From: Micromonospora sp. PLK6-60
Lineage (GTDB): Bacteria; Actinomycetota; Actinomycetes; Mycobacteriales; Micromonosporaceae
Direction: 5' to 3'
DNA length: 64,000 nt
NCBI RefSeq assembly: GCF_019890675.1
Contig: NZ_JAIOAA010000018.1
Span: forward strand, 1-64,000
Of the stretch, positions 25,584-33,685 are shown in pieces (the stretch's first letter is position 1; every line of letters begins with the position of its first letter). A program made the position numbers and the translations under genes. Below the pieces are notes generated by a model. The model saw only the letters and a program-made list of their open reading frames with translations, did not search any database and was not told the origin of the DNA.

Positions 25584-26072
25584 ATGACCATGCCGACACA
25601 GGGCCCGGGAGTGGACTCCGGGTACGCGGGCACCACGCCCGGCGCCGACGGGTACGCGGGCGCACCGCACACCGCCGACGAGGTGCGCAGCAGCTCCATC
25701 GGTGAGCTGCTGCGCCAGGTCACCACCGACATGTCGACGCTGCTGCGCCAGGAGGTGGAGCTGGCCAAGGCCGAGATCCGCCAGGAGGGGAAGAAGGCGG
25801 GCAAGGCCGCCGGCCTCTACGGCGGCGCCGGCTTCGGCGGCTACATGGTGGCGCTGTTCGTCTCCATCGCGGTGTGGCAGTTCCTGGACAACGTGATGGA
25901 TTCGGGCCTGGCGGCCCTGATCGTGGCCGTCATCTGGGCCGCGGTGGCCGCCGTCCTCTACTCCAAGGCGAAGAAGAACGCGGAGACCGTGCGCGGCCTC
26001 AAGCAGACCAAGGACAGCGTGCAGCGCGTCCCCGACGCGCTCAAGCCGCACCCGGAGGGAGTCACCCGATGA
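25584..26072 (+). CDS. Holin-superfamily-III-like membrane protein (PF07332 type)
   Basis: A 162-residue protein with a Gly/Tyr-rich N-terminus, then the family segment SSIGELLRQVTTDMSTLLRQEVELAKAEIRQEGKKAGKAAG. Two adjacent membrane helices follow (YMVALFVSIAVWQFL and GLAALIVAVIWAAVAAVLY) and a basic amphipathic tail. The family name comes from phage holins, but in actinobacteria these proteins are chromosomal and not part of phages. No phage gene is nearby. The ATG has AAGGGAG, and the end overlaps the DUF3618 start (ATGA). Confidence 0.88.
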   Translation: MTMPTQGPGVDSGYAGTTPGADGYAGAPHTADEVRSSSIGELLRQVTTDMSTLLRQEVELAKAEIRQEGKKAGKAAGLYGGAGFGGYMVALFVSIAVWQFLDNVMDSGLAALIVAVIWAAVAAVLYSKAKKNAETVRGLKQTKDSVQRVPDALKPHPEGVTR

Positions 26073-26719
26073 GCACCGATCCCGATCAGATCCGCCGGGA
26101 GATCGAGGCCACCCGCAACAACCTCAGCTCCGACGTGGACGCGCTGGCGTACAAGGTCAGCCCCGGCCGCATCGTCGACGACCGCAAGCAGCGGGCGCGC
26201 AACGCGCTGCAGAATGTGAGGGACAAGGTAATGGGCACCGCTTCCGACCTCGGTCACGCCGGCAGCCACGCCGGCCACTCGGTGGGCGACCACGCCTCGT
26301 CGGCGGCCCACACGGTCAGCGACAAGGCGCACTCCGCCGCGTCGACGGTGGGCGACGCCGCGCACCGGGCGCCGTACAAGGTGCGGGAGAAGACCGAGGG
26401 CAACCCGCTGGCCGCCGGCCTGATCGCCTTCGGGGTGGGCATGCTCGCCTCGTCGCTGCTGCCGGCCACCCGGCGCGAGCAGCAGGTGGCGAGCCAGGTC
26501 AAGGAGCGCGCCGCCGAGCACAGCGACACCGTCAAGCAGAAGCTGGGCGAGGTCGCCAGCGAGGTGCGCGACGAGCTGCGCGAGCCGGCCCAGCAGGCGA
26601 CCGAGTCGGTCAAGTCGACCGCGCAGGACGCCGTACACGCGGTGCAGGACGACACCCGTAGCGCCGCGCACGACGTGCGGGACTCCGCCCAGCAGTCGCG
26701 CGACCAGGTGCGTTACTGA
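26069..26719 (+). CDS. DUF3618 protein with amphipathic repeats
   Basis: A 216-residue protein opening with the DUF3618 signature DPDQIRREIEATRNNLSSDVDAL. A long Ala/Ser/His/Asp amphipathic region (HAGSHAGHSVGDHASSAAHTVSDKAHSAAS) resembles LEA or apolipoprotein-like repeats. Residues about 120-140 form one membrane segment (AAGLIAFGVGMLASSLL). The start is the ATG of ATGA overlapping the holin-like gene. It probably works with its two upstream partners at the membrane; function unknown. A 25-bp-stem terminator follows. Confidence 0.88.
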   Translation: MSTDPDQIRREIEATRNNLSSDVDALAYKVSPGRIVDDRKQRARNALQNVRDKVMGTASDLGHAGSHAGHSVGDHASSAAHTVSDKAHSAASTVGDAAHRAPYKVREKTEGNPLAAGLIAFGVGMLASSLLPATRREQQVASQVKERAAEHSDTVKQKLGEVASEVRDELREPAQQATESVKSTAQDAVHAVQDDTRSAAHDVRDSAQQSRDQVRY

Positions 26720-26727
26720 CCGCGCCA

Positions 26728-26793
26728 CCGCACGCCGCAGCTCGCGGCCACCGCCCGGCCCGCCGGGAGGTGGCCGCGAGCTGTCGTGTGCGG
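26728..26793 (+). terminator. Long-stem terminator after the DUF3618 gene
   Basis: Arms 26728-26752 and 26769-26793 pair over 25 positions with one mismatch and two G-T pairs. The core is GCTCGCGGCCACC with GGTGGCCGCGAGC, around a 16-nt loop. It begins 9 bp after the stop. No T tract. Confidence 0.85.
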
Positions 26794-26931
26794 TGCCCAC
26801 GGCCGGAATACGACTGATCATGGCGTGGTGTCGTTCCGGCCGGCGCTGGCCGGATAGCGCCCGCACCGTCCTGCGCCCGCAGCCGGCCTGACCGGAGGGT
26901 GGGCCGCCCACGGTCGGGCCGCCCACCCGCC

Positions 26932-27774
26932 TCACGGGCGCAGGTCGGTGCGCGCCCGCCCGGTCTCCGGCGCGAAGGGGTACGAGACGTGCTGGTGCAC
27001 CAGCCGCCAGTCGCCGTCCACCCGCCGGAACACCCGGGTGCCGCGGGACCAGTGCTCGGTCGGGTCATCCGGCTCGCCGACCACCACCCGGTTGAGCCCC
27101 CAGGCGACGGCGAGGTCCCCGGCGGTGCGCACCGTCAGGTCCGGCACCTCCCACCGGACCTGCGCCGGGCCGGCCCGCAGCCCGCGCTCGCAGACGTCCC
27201 GGACCTGGTCGACGCCGACGTACCGCAGCGGCGCCTCGTGCTCGTAGGAGACGACGTCGGTGGCGACCGGGGCCATCAGGCCGTCCAGGTCGCCGGCCGC
27301 GGTGGCGGCGTACCACCGCCGGTGCAGGTCCCGCACCTCCCGCTCGGCGTCGAGGGTCCCGGAGGTGTCGGCGAACGAGTGGTGCTCGTGGCTGACCAGC
27401 CAGCGTCCGTCCTCCCGGCGCAGCCCGAGGGTCAGCCGGAGCCGCGGCTGCGGGTCACCGGCCAGGTCGTCCGGGGTGCCGCAGCGCAGCAGCGCGTGGG
27501 CGAACGCGACGGTGTCGCCGACGGTGACCGCCAGCTCGGTGATCTCGAACCGGGCGCCCTGCGCCTGCCAGCGCAGGAACGGCGGCCAGCTGTCGCGGTA
27601 GGCGGCCAAACCGCGGGCCTCCGCCGGTACGTCGAACATGACGATGTCGTCGGTGTGGTCGGCCAGTACGCCGGCCAGCTCGCCGCGGTGCACCGCCGCC
27701 GCCCAGTCCTCGATCAACCGCCGGATCAGTTCCTCGTCCGTGGCGCTCGCCGCCGGTCCTGTGGTTGTTTCCAT
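26932..27774 (-). CDS. Double SnoaL-like (NTF2 fold) protein
   Basis: A 280-residue protein made of two tandem NTF2/SnoaL-like domains. Domain 1 (about 10-145) runs from DEELIRRLIEDWAAAVHRGELAGVLADHTDDIVMFDVP to EDGRWLVSHEHHS; domain 2 (about 150-280) from REVRDLHRRWYAATAAGDLDGLMAPVATDVVSYEHEAP to GDWRLVHQHVSYPF. Such domains bind or convert small molecules or serve as sensor modules. The ATG has GGGAGG upstream. It lies 60 bp downstream of a sigma factor whose own C-terminal domain has this fold, so it may be the target or a modulator of that sigma (inference). Confidence 0.88.
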   Translation of the reverse strand: METTTGPAASATDEELIRRLIEDWAAAVHRGELAGVLADHTDDIVMFDVPAEARGLAAYRDSWPPFLRWQAQGARFEITELAVTVGDTVAFAHALLRCGTPDDLAGDPQPRLRLTLGLRREDGRWLVSHEHHSFADTSGTLDAEREVRDLHRRWYAATAAGDLDGLMAPVATDVVSYEHEAPLRYVGVDQVRDVCERGLRAGPAQVRWEVPDLTVRTAGDLAVAWGLNRVVVGEPDDPTEHWSRGTRVFRRVDGDWRLVHQHVSYPFAPETGRARTDLRP

Positions 27775-27834
27775 GCGCTGCCTCCCGTGGGTCGTGGTCG
27801 GGGTCAGCGGTACAACCCGCGCAACGGCCCGAAC

Positions 27835-28848
27835 TCATCGCCCGTGGCGGCGTGGCGGCTGATCAGCCACCAGCGACGCCGGCAGGCCGAACGCGGTCAG
27901 GTCGGCGGTCAGGAACGAGACGACCTCGGCGACCCGGTCGCCCCGCAGGGCCAGCACGTCCAGCCCCGAGGGCAGCCAGGCCCCCGCCACCCACCGGTAG
28001 GTGCCGAACGCCAGCTGGCCGTTGGCCGCCGTCGGGAGCAGCCGCCACCGCCAGCGCAGCGGCCCGTCGAGCAGGAACGCCCGGATGCCCGCCGGGCCCG
28101 CGTACCAGGTGGGCAGCGGGGGCATCGAGTAGCGCGCGTCCTCGGTCAGCAGCGCCACCACCGCGTCGACGTCCCCGGTCTCCCAGGCGGCGGCGTAACG
28201 TCGGGCCAGCTCGCGCACCGCCCGGTCGCCCAGCCGGTCCCGGGTCGCCCGCTGGCTCTCCCCGGGCAGCGTGGCGTCGACCGCCCGGCGGGCCCGTTGC
28301 AGCGCGCTGTTGACCGCCGCCACGCTGCTGCCCAGCAGGTCGGCGGTCTCCCGGGCGGAGAAGCCGAGGACCTCCCGCAGCAGCAGCACCGCCCGGTGCG
28401 GACCGGACAGGTGCTGCACCGCGGCGACGAACGCCAGCTCCACGGACTCCCGGGCCAGCAGCCGCGCCTCCGGGCCGTCGCCCGGCAGCCGGCCGTCGGG
28501 GTACGGCTCGAGCCAGGCCGCCTCGGTCGCCGGGGCCGCGGGAGTCAGCTCGGTCGGCAACTCCCGGCGGGCCCGCCGTTCGATCAGGGTGAGGCACCGG
28601 TTGGTGGCGATCCGGTACAGCCAGGGGCGGATCGAGCCCCGGTCCTCGTACGTCGCCAGGCTCCGCCAGGCCCGCAGCAGGGTCTCCTGCACGGCGTCGT
28701 CGGCGTCGTGGACCGAGCCGAGCAGGCGGTAGCAGTGCGCGTGCAACTCGGCGCGCAGCGGGCCGACCAGTGCCGCGAAGGCGTCCTGGTCGCCGGCGCG
28801 GGCCGCGGCGAGCGCCCCGGCGGGGTCGGCGTACCCGGGCTGGTCCAT
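27835..28848 (-). CDS. ECF sigma factor with SnoaL-like C-terminal domain (SigG / TIGR02960 type)
   Basis: Alternative sigma factor of 337 residues. Region 2 is HCYRLLGSVHDADDAVQETLLRAWRSL with RPWLYRIATNRCL; region 4 is LSGPHRAVLLLREVLGFSARETADLLGSSVAAVNSALQRAR. A C-terminal SnoaL-like domain follows (about 215-325: RRYAAAWETGDVDAVVALLTEDARYSMPP ... ALRGDRVAEVVSFL). The layout fits the SigG-like group and lacks the WLPEP/NPDKL signatures of the ECF41 factor at 7062. No anti-sigma gene is adjacent. GAGAGGG precedes the ATG. It lies 96 bp after the P450 gene on the same strand, so co-transcription is possible. Confidence 0.9.
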   Translation of the reverse strand: MDQPGYADPAGALAAARAGDQDAFAALVGPLRAELHAHCYRLLGSVHDADDAVQETLLRAWRSLATYEDRGSIRPWLYRIATNRCLTLIERRARRELPTELTPAAPATEAAWLEPYPDGRLPGDGPEARLLARESVELAFVAAVQHLSGPHRAVLLLREVLGFSARETADLLGSSVAAVNSALQRARRAVDATLPGESQRATRDRLGDRAVRELARRYAAAWETGDVDAVVALLTEDARYSMPPLPTWYAGPAGIRAFLLDGPLRWRWRLLPTAANGQLAFGTYRWVAGAWLPSGLDVLALRGDRVAEVVSFLTADLTAFGLPASLVADQPPRRHGR

Positions 28849-28944
28849 GGCCCGACCCTCTCACCCCGCACCGACAACGCCGCCGGTCGCCGTCTGGGCC
28901 CGCCGCAGCCCTACACCGACCGGCAGGACCGGGCCACGGCGCGG

Positions 28945-30189
28945 TCAGTCGGTGCGGCGCACGTCGGAGAGCAGGAACCCGCTCGGTGGGCGGGCGGGCA
29001 TCCGGCGCAGCGACAGTGCCAGGTTCTGCGGCGGCACCTCGTACCGCAGCGCGGTGGTCAGCACGGTGACCGCCCGCTTCATCAGCTCGATCGTGATCCA
29101 CTCACCGGCGCAGCGGTGCCCGCCCAGGTGCTCGCCACCGCCCTGCGGCACGAACGCGTACGGGTCCACCCGCCAGCCGGCGAAGCGTTCCGGGCGGAAC
29201 CGCTCCGGCTCCGGCCACAGCTGCGGGTGGTGGTTGGTGCCGTACAGGTCGAGCAGCACCCGGCGGCCCTGCGGGAAGTGGTGGCCCTGCCAGTCGAAGC
29301 TGTGCCGCACCCGGGCGGCGGCCACCGCGAAGAACGGGTAGTAGCGCCGTACCTCCTGCACGAACTGCTCGGTGGCGTCCCCGCCCGAGCGGACCCGGTC
29401 CCGGCAGTGCGGGTGGTCGTGCAGGGCCAGCGCGGCGAAGACCACGAACCGGTCGACGGCGACCGTGGGCCGCAGCACGTTGAGCAGCTCCACCGCGGCG
29501 ACCCGGCGCGGCAACGGCCGGCCGGCCTCGTCGCGGTGCTCGGCGATCGCCCGCAGGGCGCCGCCCGCCGGCGCCGGCAACGCGCCCCGGCGGACCCGCT
29601 CCACCAGGTCGCCCGCCCATTGCTCGCCCCGGTGCCGGGCCAGCCGGCCGCGCCAGTGCCGGGGACCGAGCGCGGCCGCCGAGTCGATCATGGCGTGCAG
29701 GTCGTCGGTGCGCCGGGTCACCTCCCGCTCGGCCAGCGGCACCCCCGCCCAGGCGCAGACCGCCCGGGTCAGCATCCGGCCGACCTCGTCGAAGAGCACC
29801 ACCGGGCCGGACCGCTCCCAGACCGGGATCCGGGCCCGCCACTCGGCCTCGAAGAGCTGACCCAGGTGCCGGACCGCGCTCGGCGTCATCAGCGCCATGA
29901 ACATCGCCTTGCGGTCGGCGTGCGACGGCCCGTCCAGCCCCTGCACCCCGCCGACCCCGGTCAGCGTCCGCTGTCCCCGCTTCGGCAGGGCGCCGGCGCG
30001 CCGGAACCGCTCGGGATCGTAGAAGAGCATCGCCGCCGGCCTGCCACGCAGGCAGATGGTCGGTTCCAGCAGCAGCCGGGTGGTGAAGACGTCACTGCCG
30101 TACCGCTCGCACCGGGTGCTGATGAACCGGTATCCCTCGCGGAGGAAGGCCAGGGTGCTGTCCGGGCTGCGGTCGGCGGGGGTGCTCAT
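28945..30189 (-). CDS. CYP152-family cytochrome P450 (fatty-acid peroxygenase type)
   Basis: A 414-residue P450 close to the H2O2-using CYP152 enzymes (P450-BS-beta, OleT). The acid-alcohol pair of ordinary P450s is replaced by Arg-Pro in LNVLRPTVAVDRF, the hallmark that lets the substrate carboxylate take part in peroxide activation. Other markers are FVQEVRRYYPF (ExxR), LLDLYGTNHHPQLW, and the heme loop QGGGEHLGGHRCAGEWIT with the ligand Cys. In the B-helix segment VGGVQGLDG the residue equivalent to position 85 is Gln, as in P450-BS-beta, favouring fatty-acid hydroxylation over decarboxylation. No ferredoxin or reductase gene is adjacent, consistent with peroxygenase chemistry. ATG 30189 has AGGAG upstream. 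Confidence 0.92.
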   Translation of the reverse strand: MSTPADRSPDSTLAFLREGYRFISTRCERYGSDVFTTRLLLEPTICLRGRPAAMLFYDPERFRRAGALPKRGQRTLTGVGGVQGLDGPSHADRKAMFMALMTPSAVRHLGQLFEAEWRARIPVWERSGPVVLFDEVGRMLTRAVCAWAGVPLAEREVTRRTDDLHAMIDSAAALGPRHWRGRLARHRGEQWAGDLVERVRRGALPAPAGGALRAIAEHRDEAGRPLPRRVAAVELLNVLRPTVAVDRFVVFAALALHDHPHCRDRVRSGGDATEQFVQEVRRYYPFFAVAAARVRHSFDWQGHHFPQGRRVLLDLYGTNHHPQLWPEPERFRPERFAGWRVDPYAFVPQGGGEHLGGHRCAGEWITIELMKRAVTVLTTALRYEVPPQNLALSLRRMPARPPSGFLLSDVRRTD

Positions 30190-30253
30190 CGGGTTCTCCT
30201 GACGGCGGACGGCGGCCGGCCTGTCCGGGCCCGCCGTGGCCTGTCTACCCAGG

Positions 30254-30337
30254 TCAGGGGCCCTGAATCCGGTCGGCCCAGGCCGCCCGGGAGGTCGGGG
30301 AGGGGCCAGCGCGGAAATGTTGTGCTGGCCCCTCCCC
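30254..30337. repeat. Strong inverted repeats between the divergent P450 and 30412 genes
   Basis: GGGGAGGGGCCAGC (30297-30310) and GCTGGCCCCTCCCC (30324-30337) form a perfect 14-bp stem with a 13-nt AT-richer loop. Upstream, TCAGGG-G-CCCTGA (30254-30266) is a 13-bp palindrome. As the flanking genes diverge, these are not simple 3' terminators; they could be operator sites or a small RNA. The rest of this 222-bp gap shows nothing clear. Confidence 0.65.
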
Positions 30338-30411
30338 GGACGCCGCGGAACTGGTTGCATCGGTGCCGGACCGGTCGCGCGGTGCGACCACGTCGACCAC
30401 GGGGAGGACGG

Positions 30412-30819
30412 ATGCGGGACAACAGGCCGCCGTACTGGCGGACGCGGCGGGTGGTGGCGGCGCTGGGGTCCGCCCCCCGGGCCGGGGACGGCCCGGCGGA
30501 CCCGCCGCTGGTCGGCCCGCCCCGGCGTACGCCCCGGCCGCGCCGGCACTTCACCGCCCACCTGGGTTTCGAGGCGGCCGGCCCGGAGCAGGCGCGCGAG
30601 CTGGCCGTGGCGTACGCGGAGGCGCTGGGGCTGCTCCGCCCGGAGCTGGCGCTCGGCGCGGCCGCCTGGTCGCCGGCCGACGCCTGGCACCGCGCCGAGC
30701 GGCTGTTCTGCGGCTCGGTCGGGCCGGACGGCGAGCGCTGTGCCGACGTGGCCGGTCACCCGGGCTTCCACCACGCCGCCGGCCCGGGCGCCCTCGGCTG
30801 GGGCGAGGGGGACGGGTGA
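30412..30819 (+). CDS. Small conserved-type hypothetical protein
   Basis: A 135-residue soluble protein I do not recognise. It has an Arg/Pro-rich N-terminus and a segment FTAHLGFEAAGPEQARELAVAYAEALGL. A C-terminal motif, RLFCGSVGPDGERC with two cysteines followed by AGHPGFHHAA, could bind a metal with its histidines. The ATG has GGGGAGGA at about 5 nt. It ends 17 bp before the convergent DUF397 gene. Codon use matches its neighbours, so I treat it as real. Confidence 0.7.
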   Translation: MRDNRPPYWRTRRVVAALGSAPRAGDGPADPPLVGPPRRTPRPRRHFTAHLGFEAAGPEQARELAVAYAEALGLLRPELALGAAAWSPADAWHRAERLFCGSVGPDGERCADVAGHPGFHHAAGPGALGWGEGDG

Positions 30820-30836
30820 GCCCGCCGGCGGCGGCC

Positions 30837-31055
30837 TCAGTCCAGGTCGAACTCGCCGTCCTGGGCGCCGGCCACGAAGGCGTCCCACTCGGCCTGGGTG
30901 AAGACCAGCACCGGGCCGTCCGGCTCGGCGGAGTTGCGCATGCCGATCAGGTCGTCGACGAAGGCCACCTCGACGGCGCTGTCGGAGGTGTCGCCGTCGG
31001 CGCGTTGCCAGACCGCCCGGGAAATGTCGAAATCGCCCTTGGGGTGCTGACTCAT
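30837..31055 (-). CDS. DUF397 domain protein
   Basis: A 72-residue acidic protein with the DUF397 pattern: DISRAVWQRADGDTSDSAVEVAFVDD and a C-terminal VLVFTQAEWDAFVAGAQDGEFDLD. DUF397 proteins are abundant in Streptomyces and Micromonospora and usually sit beside an XRE-family regulator (DUF5753), sometimes as a toxin-antitoxin-like or Bld-type pair. No such partner is adjacent here, so it is an orphan. GGAGG precedes the ATG. It is divergent from pepN. Confidence 0.88.
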   Translation of the reverse strand: MSQHPKGDFDISRAVWQRADGDTSDSAVEVAFVDDLIGMRNSAEPDGPVLVFTQAEWDAFVAGAQDGEFDLD

Positions 31056-31109
31056 GGTGGTTCCTCCATCACCGCACGTCGTGAGGGAACGCCTCCGTTC
31101 CCCATCGGG

Positions 31110-31124
31110 CAGGATAAGCGGATG
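31110..31124 (+). promoter_or_regulatory. Leaderless -10 of pepN
   Basis: CAGGAT (31110-31115) is 6 nt before the ATG at 31122. No Shine-Dalgarno site is present. Confidence 0.45.
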
Positions 31125-33641
31125 CCGAGCCTGAACCGTGTAGAGGCGAGCGCGCGTGGCGCGTCGATCATCGTCGAGTCCTACCAGGTGGACCTGGACC
31201 TGACCGGTCCCGGTGACCGCTTCCGGTCGGTCAGCGTCATCCGGTTCCGGGCCACCCCCGGCGCCGAGACCTTCCTCGACGTCAAGCCGGCGGCCCTGCG
31301 CGCGGTCCGGCTCAACGACCGGGAGCTGGACCCGGCCGGTCTCGCGGACGGCCGGCTGCCGCTGACCGGGCTGGCCGCCGACAACACGGTGACCGTCGAC
31401 GCCGAGATGGCGTATTCGAACACGGGGGAGGGGCTGCACCGGTTCGTCGACCCCGCCGACGGCGAGACCTACCTCTACGCGATGTCCTTCCTCGACGAGG
31501 CGCCGCGCATCTTCGCCGCGTTCGACCAGCCCGACCTGAAGGCGCCGGTCACCCTGTCGGTCACCGCGCCGCCGCACTGGCTGGTGGCCGCCAACGGGGC
31601 GGTCGCCGCCACCCCGCGACCCGGCCGCTGGGAGTTCGCGCCCACCCTGCCGCTGGCCACCTACCTCGTCTCGCTGATCGCCGGCCCCTGGCACGTCCGG
31701 CGGGACACCCACGACGGCATCCCGCTGGGGCTCTGGTGCCGCCGTTCCCTCGCCGAGCACCTCGACGCCGACCTGGACGAGATCCTCACCATCACCAAGC
31801 AGTGCTTCGACCGCTTCCACGGGCTCTTCACCGAGCGGTACCCGTTCGGCAAGTACGACCAGGCGTTCGTGCCGGAGTTCAACGCCGGGGCGATGGAGAA
31901 CCCGGGCCTGGTCACCCTCCGCGACGACTACCTCTTCCGGTCCGCCGTCACCGACACCCAGCGGGAGCTGCGGGCCACCACCATCGCCCACGAGATGGCC
32001 CACCAGTGGTTCGGCGACCTGGTCACCATGAGCTGGTGGGACGACCTGTGGCTGAACGAGTCGTTCGCGGAATACCTGGGCACCCGGGTCACCGCCGAGG
32101 CGACCCGGTTCACCCGGGCGTGGACCACCTTCGCGATGCGCCGCAAGGCCTGGGGGTACGCCGCCGACCAGCGCCCCTCCACCCACCCGGTCGCGCCGCA
32201 GGAGGTGGCCGACGCGGCCCAGGCGCTGCTGAACTTCGACGGCATCTCGTACGCCAAGGGCGCCAGCGCGCTGCGGCAGCTGGTCGCCTGGCTCGGTGAC
32301 GACGCCTTCCTGGCCGGGCTCAACGCGCACTTCGCCGCGCACCGGTTCGGCAACGCCACGCTGGCCGACCTGCTGGACAGCCTCGGCAAGGCCAGCGGGC
32401 GCGACCTCACCGACTGGGCCGAGCGGTGGCTGCGCCGCCCCCAGGTCAACACCCTGCGGACCGAGACGGTCGTCGACGCCGGGGGCCGCTGGGCCGAGGT
32501 GGCGGTGCGGCAGACGGCGGTCGAGGAGCACCCGGTGCTGCGCCCGCACCGCATCGGCGTCGGCCGGTACGCCCCGGACGGCACCGCGCACCGCTTCGAG
32601 GTGGACCTCGACCCGGACGCCGACGGCGGCCGGACCGTCCTCACCGCGCTGGCCGGCGTCCCGGCCGACGGGCTGCTGCTGCCCAACGACGGCGACCTGA
32701 CCTTCGCCAAGGTGCGCCTCGACCCGGCCTCGGCGGCGCTGGTGCCCACGCTGCTGCCCGAGCTGCCCGACCCGCTGGCCCGCGCCCTGCTCTGGCGGGA
32801 GGCGCTCGACGCGGCGACCGACGGGGAGCGGCCGGTGCCCGGCCTGGTCGACCTGATCGCGACCACCCTGCCCGCCGAGACCGAGGTGATCATCGCCGAG
32901 GACGTGCTCACCCTGAGCCGCTCGCTTGTCGACCGCTATCTCGACGGGCCCACCCGGCAGGCCGCGCTGGCCCGGCTCGCCGACGCCTGCGCCCGGCTGC
33001 TCGCCGGCGCGCCGGCGAGCGGCTCGTTGCAGCTCGCCGCGGCCCGGGGCCTGATCGGCGCGAGCACCGACGCGCGGCTGCTGGCCGGCTGGCTCGCCGG
33101 CGACGGGGTGCCGGCGGGGCTGGCCGTGGACACCGAGCTGCGCTGGGCGGTGCTGCGCCGGCTGGTGGTGCTCGGCGCCGCGGGCGAGCCGGAGATCGCC
33201 GCCGAGCTGGCCCGGGACAACAGCGCCACGGGCGCGGAGCGGGCCGCGTACTGCCGGGCGGCGCTGCCCGAGGCCGGGGCCAAGCGGGCCGCCTGGGAGA
33301 TCGTCACCCGCAACACCGAGCTGTCCAACCGACTGGTCGAGGCGGCGGCGGAGGGGTTCTGGCAGCCCGAGCAGGCCGAGCTGACCGGGCCGTACGTCGA
33401 GCGGTACTTCGCCGAGATGCCGGGGGCGGCGCGGCTGCGTACCGCCTGGGTGGCCGAGCGGGTCGCGGCCCTGGCCTTCCCCCGCTACGCCGTGGCGCAG
33501 CCCACCCGGGAGGCGGCCGCGGCGCTGCTGGCCCGCGACGACCTGACCGCGGGCCTGCGCCGGGCGGTCACCGACGCGGACGACGACCTGCGCCGCGCGC
33601 TGGTGGCCCGCACGGCGATGGCCGCCACGGTGGCGGCGTGA
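31122..33641 (+). CDS. pepN: Aminopeptidase N (M1 family)
   Basis: Zinc metallo-aminopeptidase of 839 residues, cytoplasmic (no signal peptide). The exopeptidase motif is NAGAMENPGLVT near residue 255. The zinc site is HEMAHQWFGD followed 18 residues later by NESFAEYLG (HExxH-x18-E). An N-terminal beta saddle (about 1-195) and a long helical C-terminal domain (about 500-839) complete the M1 architecture at the usual actinobacterial length. It removes N-terminal residues from peptides during protein turnover. The start at ATG 31122 is backed by the CAGGAT box. Confidence 0.96.
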   Translation: MPSLNRVEASARGASIIVESYQVDLDLTGPGDRFRSVSVIRFRATPGAETFLDVKPAALRAVRLNDRELDPAGLADGRLPLTGLAADNTVTVDAEMAYSNTGEGLHRFVDPADGETYLYAMSFLDEAPRIFAAFDQPDLKAPVTLSVTAPPHWLVAANGAVAATPRPGRWEFAPTLPLATYLVSLIAGPWHVRRDTHDGIPLGLWCRRSLAEHLDADLDEILTITKQCFDRFHGLFTERYPFGKYDQAFVPEFNAGAMENPGLVTLRDDYLFRSAVTDTQRELRATTIAHEMAHQWFGDLVTMSWWDDLWLNESFAEYLGTRVTAEATRFTRAWTTFAMRRKAWGYAADQRPSTHPVAPQEVADAAQALLNFDGISYAKGASALRQLVAWLGDDAFLAGLNAHFAAHRFGNATLADLLDSLGKASGRDLTDWAERWLRRPQVNTLRTETVVDAGGRWAEVAVRQTAVEEHPVLRPHRIGVGRYAPDGTAHRFEVDLDPDADGGRTVLTALAGVPADGLLLPNDGDLTFAKVRLDPASAALVPTLLPELPDPLARALLWREALDAATDGERPVPGLVDLIATTLPAETEVIIAEDVLTLSRSLVDRYLDGPTRQAALARLADACARLLAGAPASGSLQLAAARGLIGASTDARLLAGWLAGDGVPAGLAVDTELRWAVLRRLVVLGAAGEPEIAAELARDNSATGAERAAYCRAALPEAGAKRAAWEIVTRNTELSNRLVEAAAEGFWQPEQAELTGPYVERYFAEMPGAARLRTAWVAERVAALAFPRYAVAQPTREAAAALLARDDLTAGLRRAVTDADDDLRRALVARTAMAATVAA

Positions 33642-33670
33642 CCGGGGCCGGAGCGGGGGCGACGGCGGCC

Positions 33671-33685
33671 TAGGATCGCGGGGTG
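33671..33685 (+). promoter_or_regulatory. Leaderless -10 of nadD
   Basis: TAGGAT (33671-33676) is exactly 6 nt before the GTG at 33683. Confidence 0.55.

Noticed and set aside
25584..26072. Phage holin implying a prophage
   Set aside because: The family is chromosomal in actinobacteria and no other phage gene is present.
26899..30819. 1306-residue plus-strand frame across SnoaL, sigma and P450 genes
   Set aside because: Only the last 135 codons (from 30412) have a Shine-Dalgarno site and plausible composition. The rest mirrors three recognised minus-strand genes.
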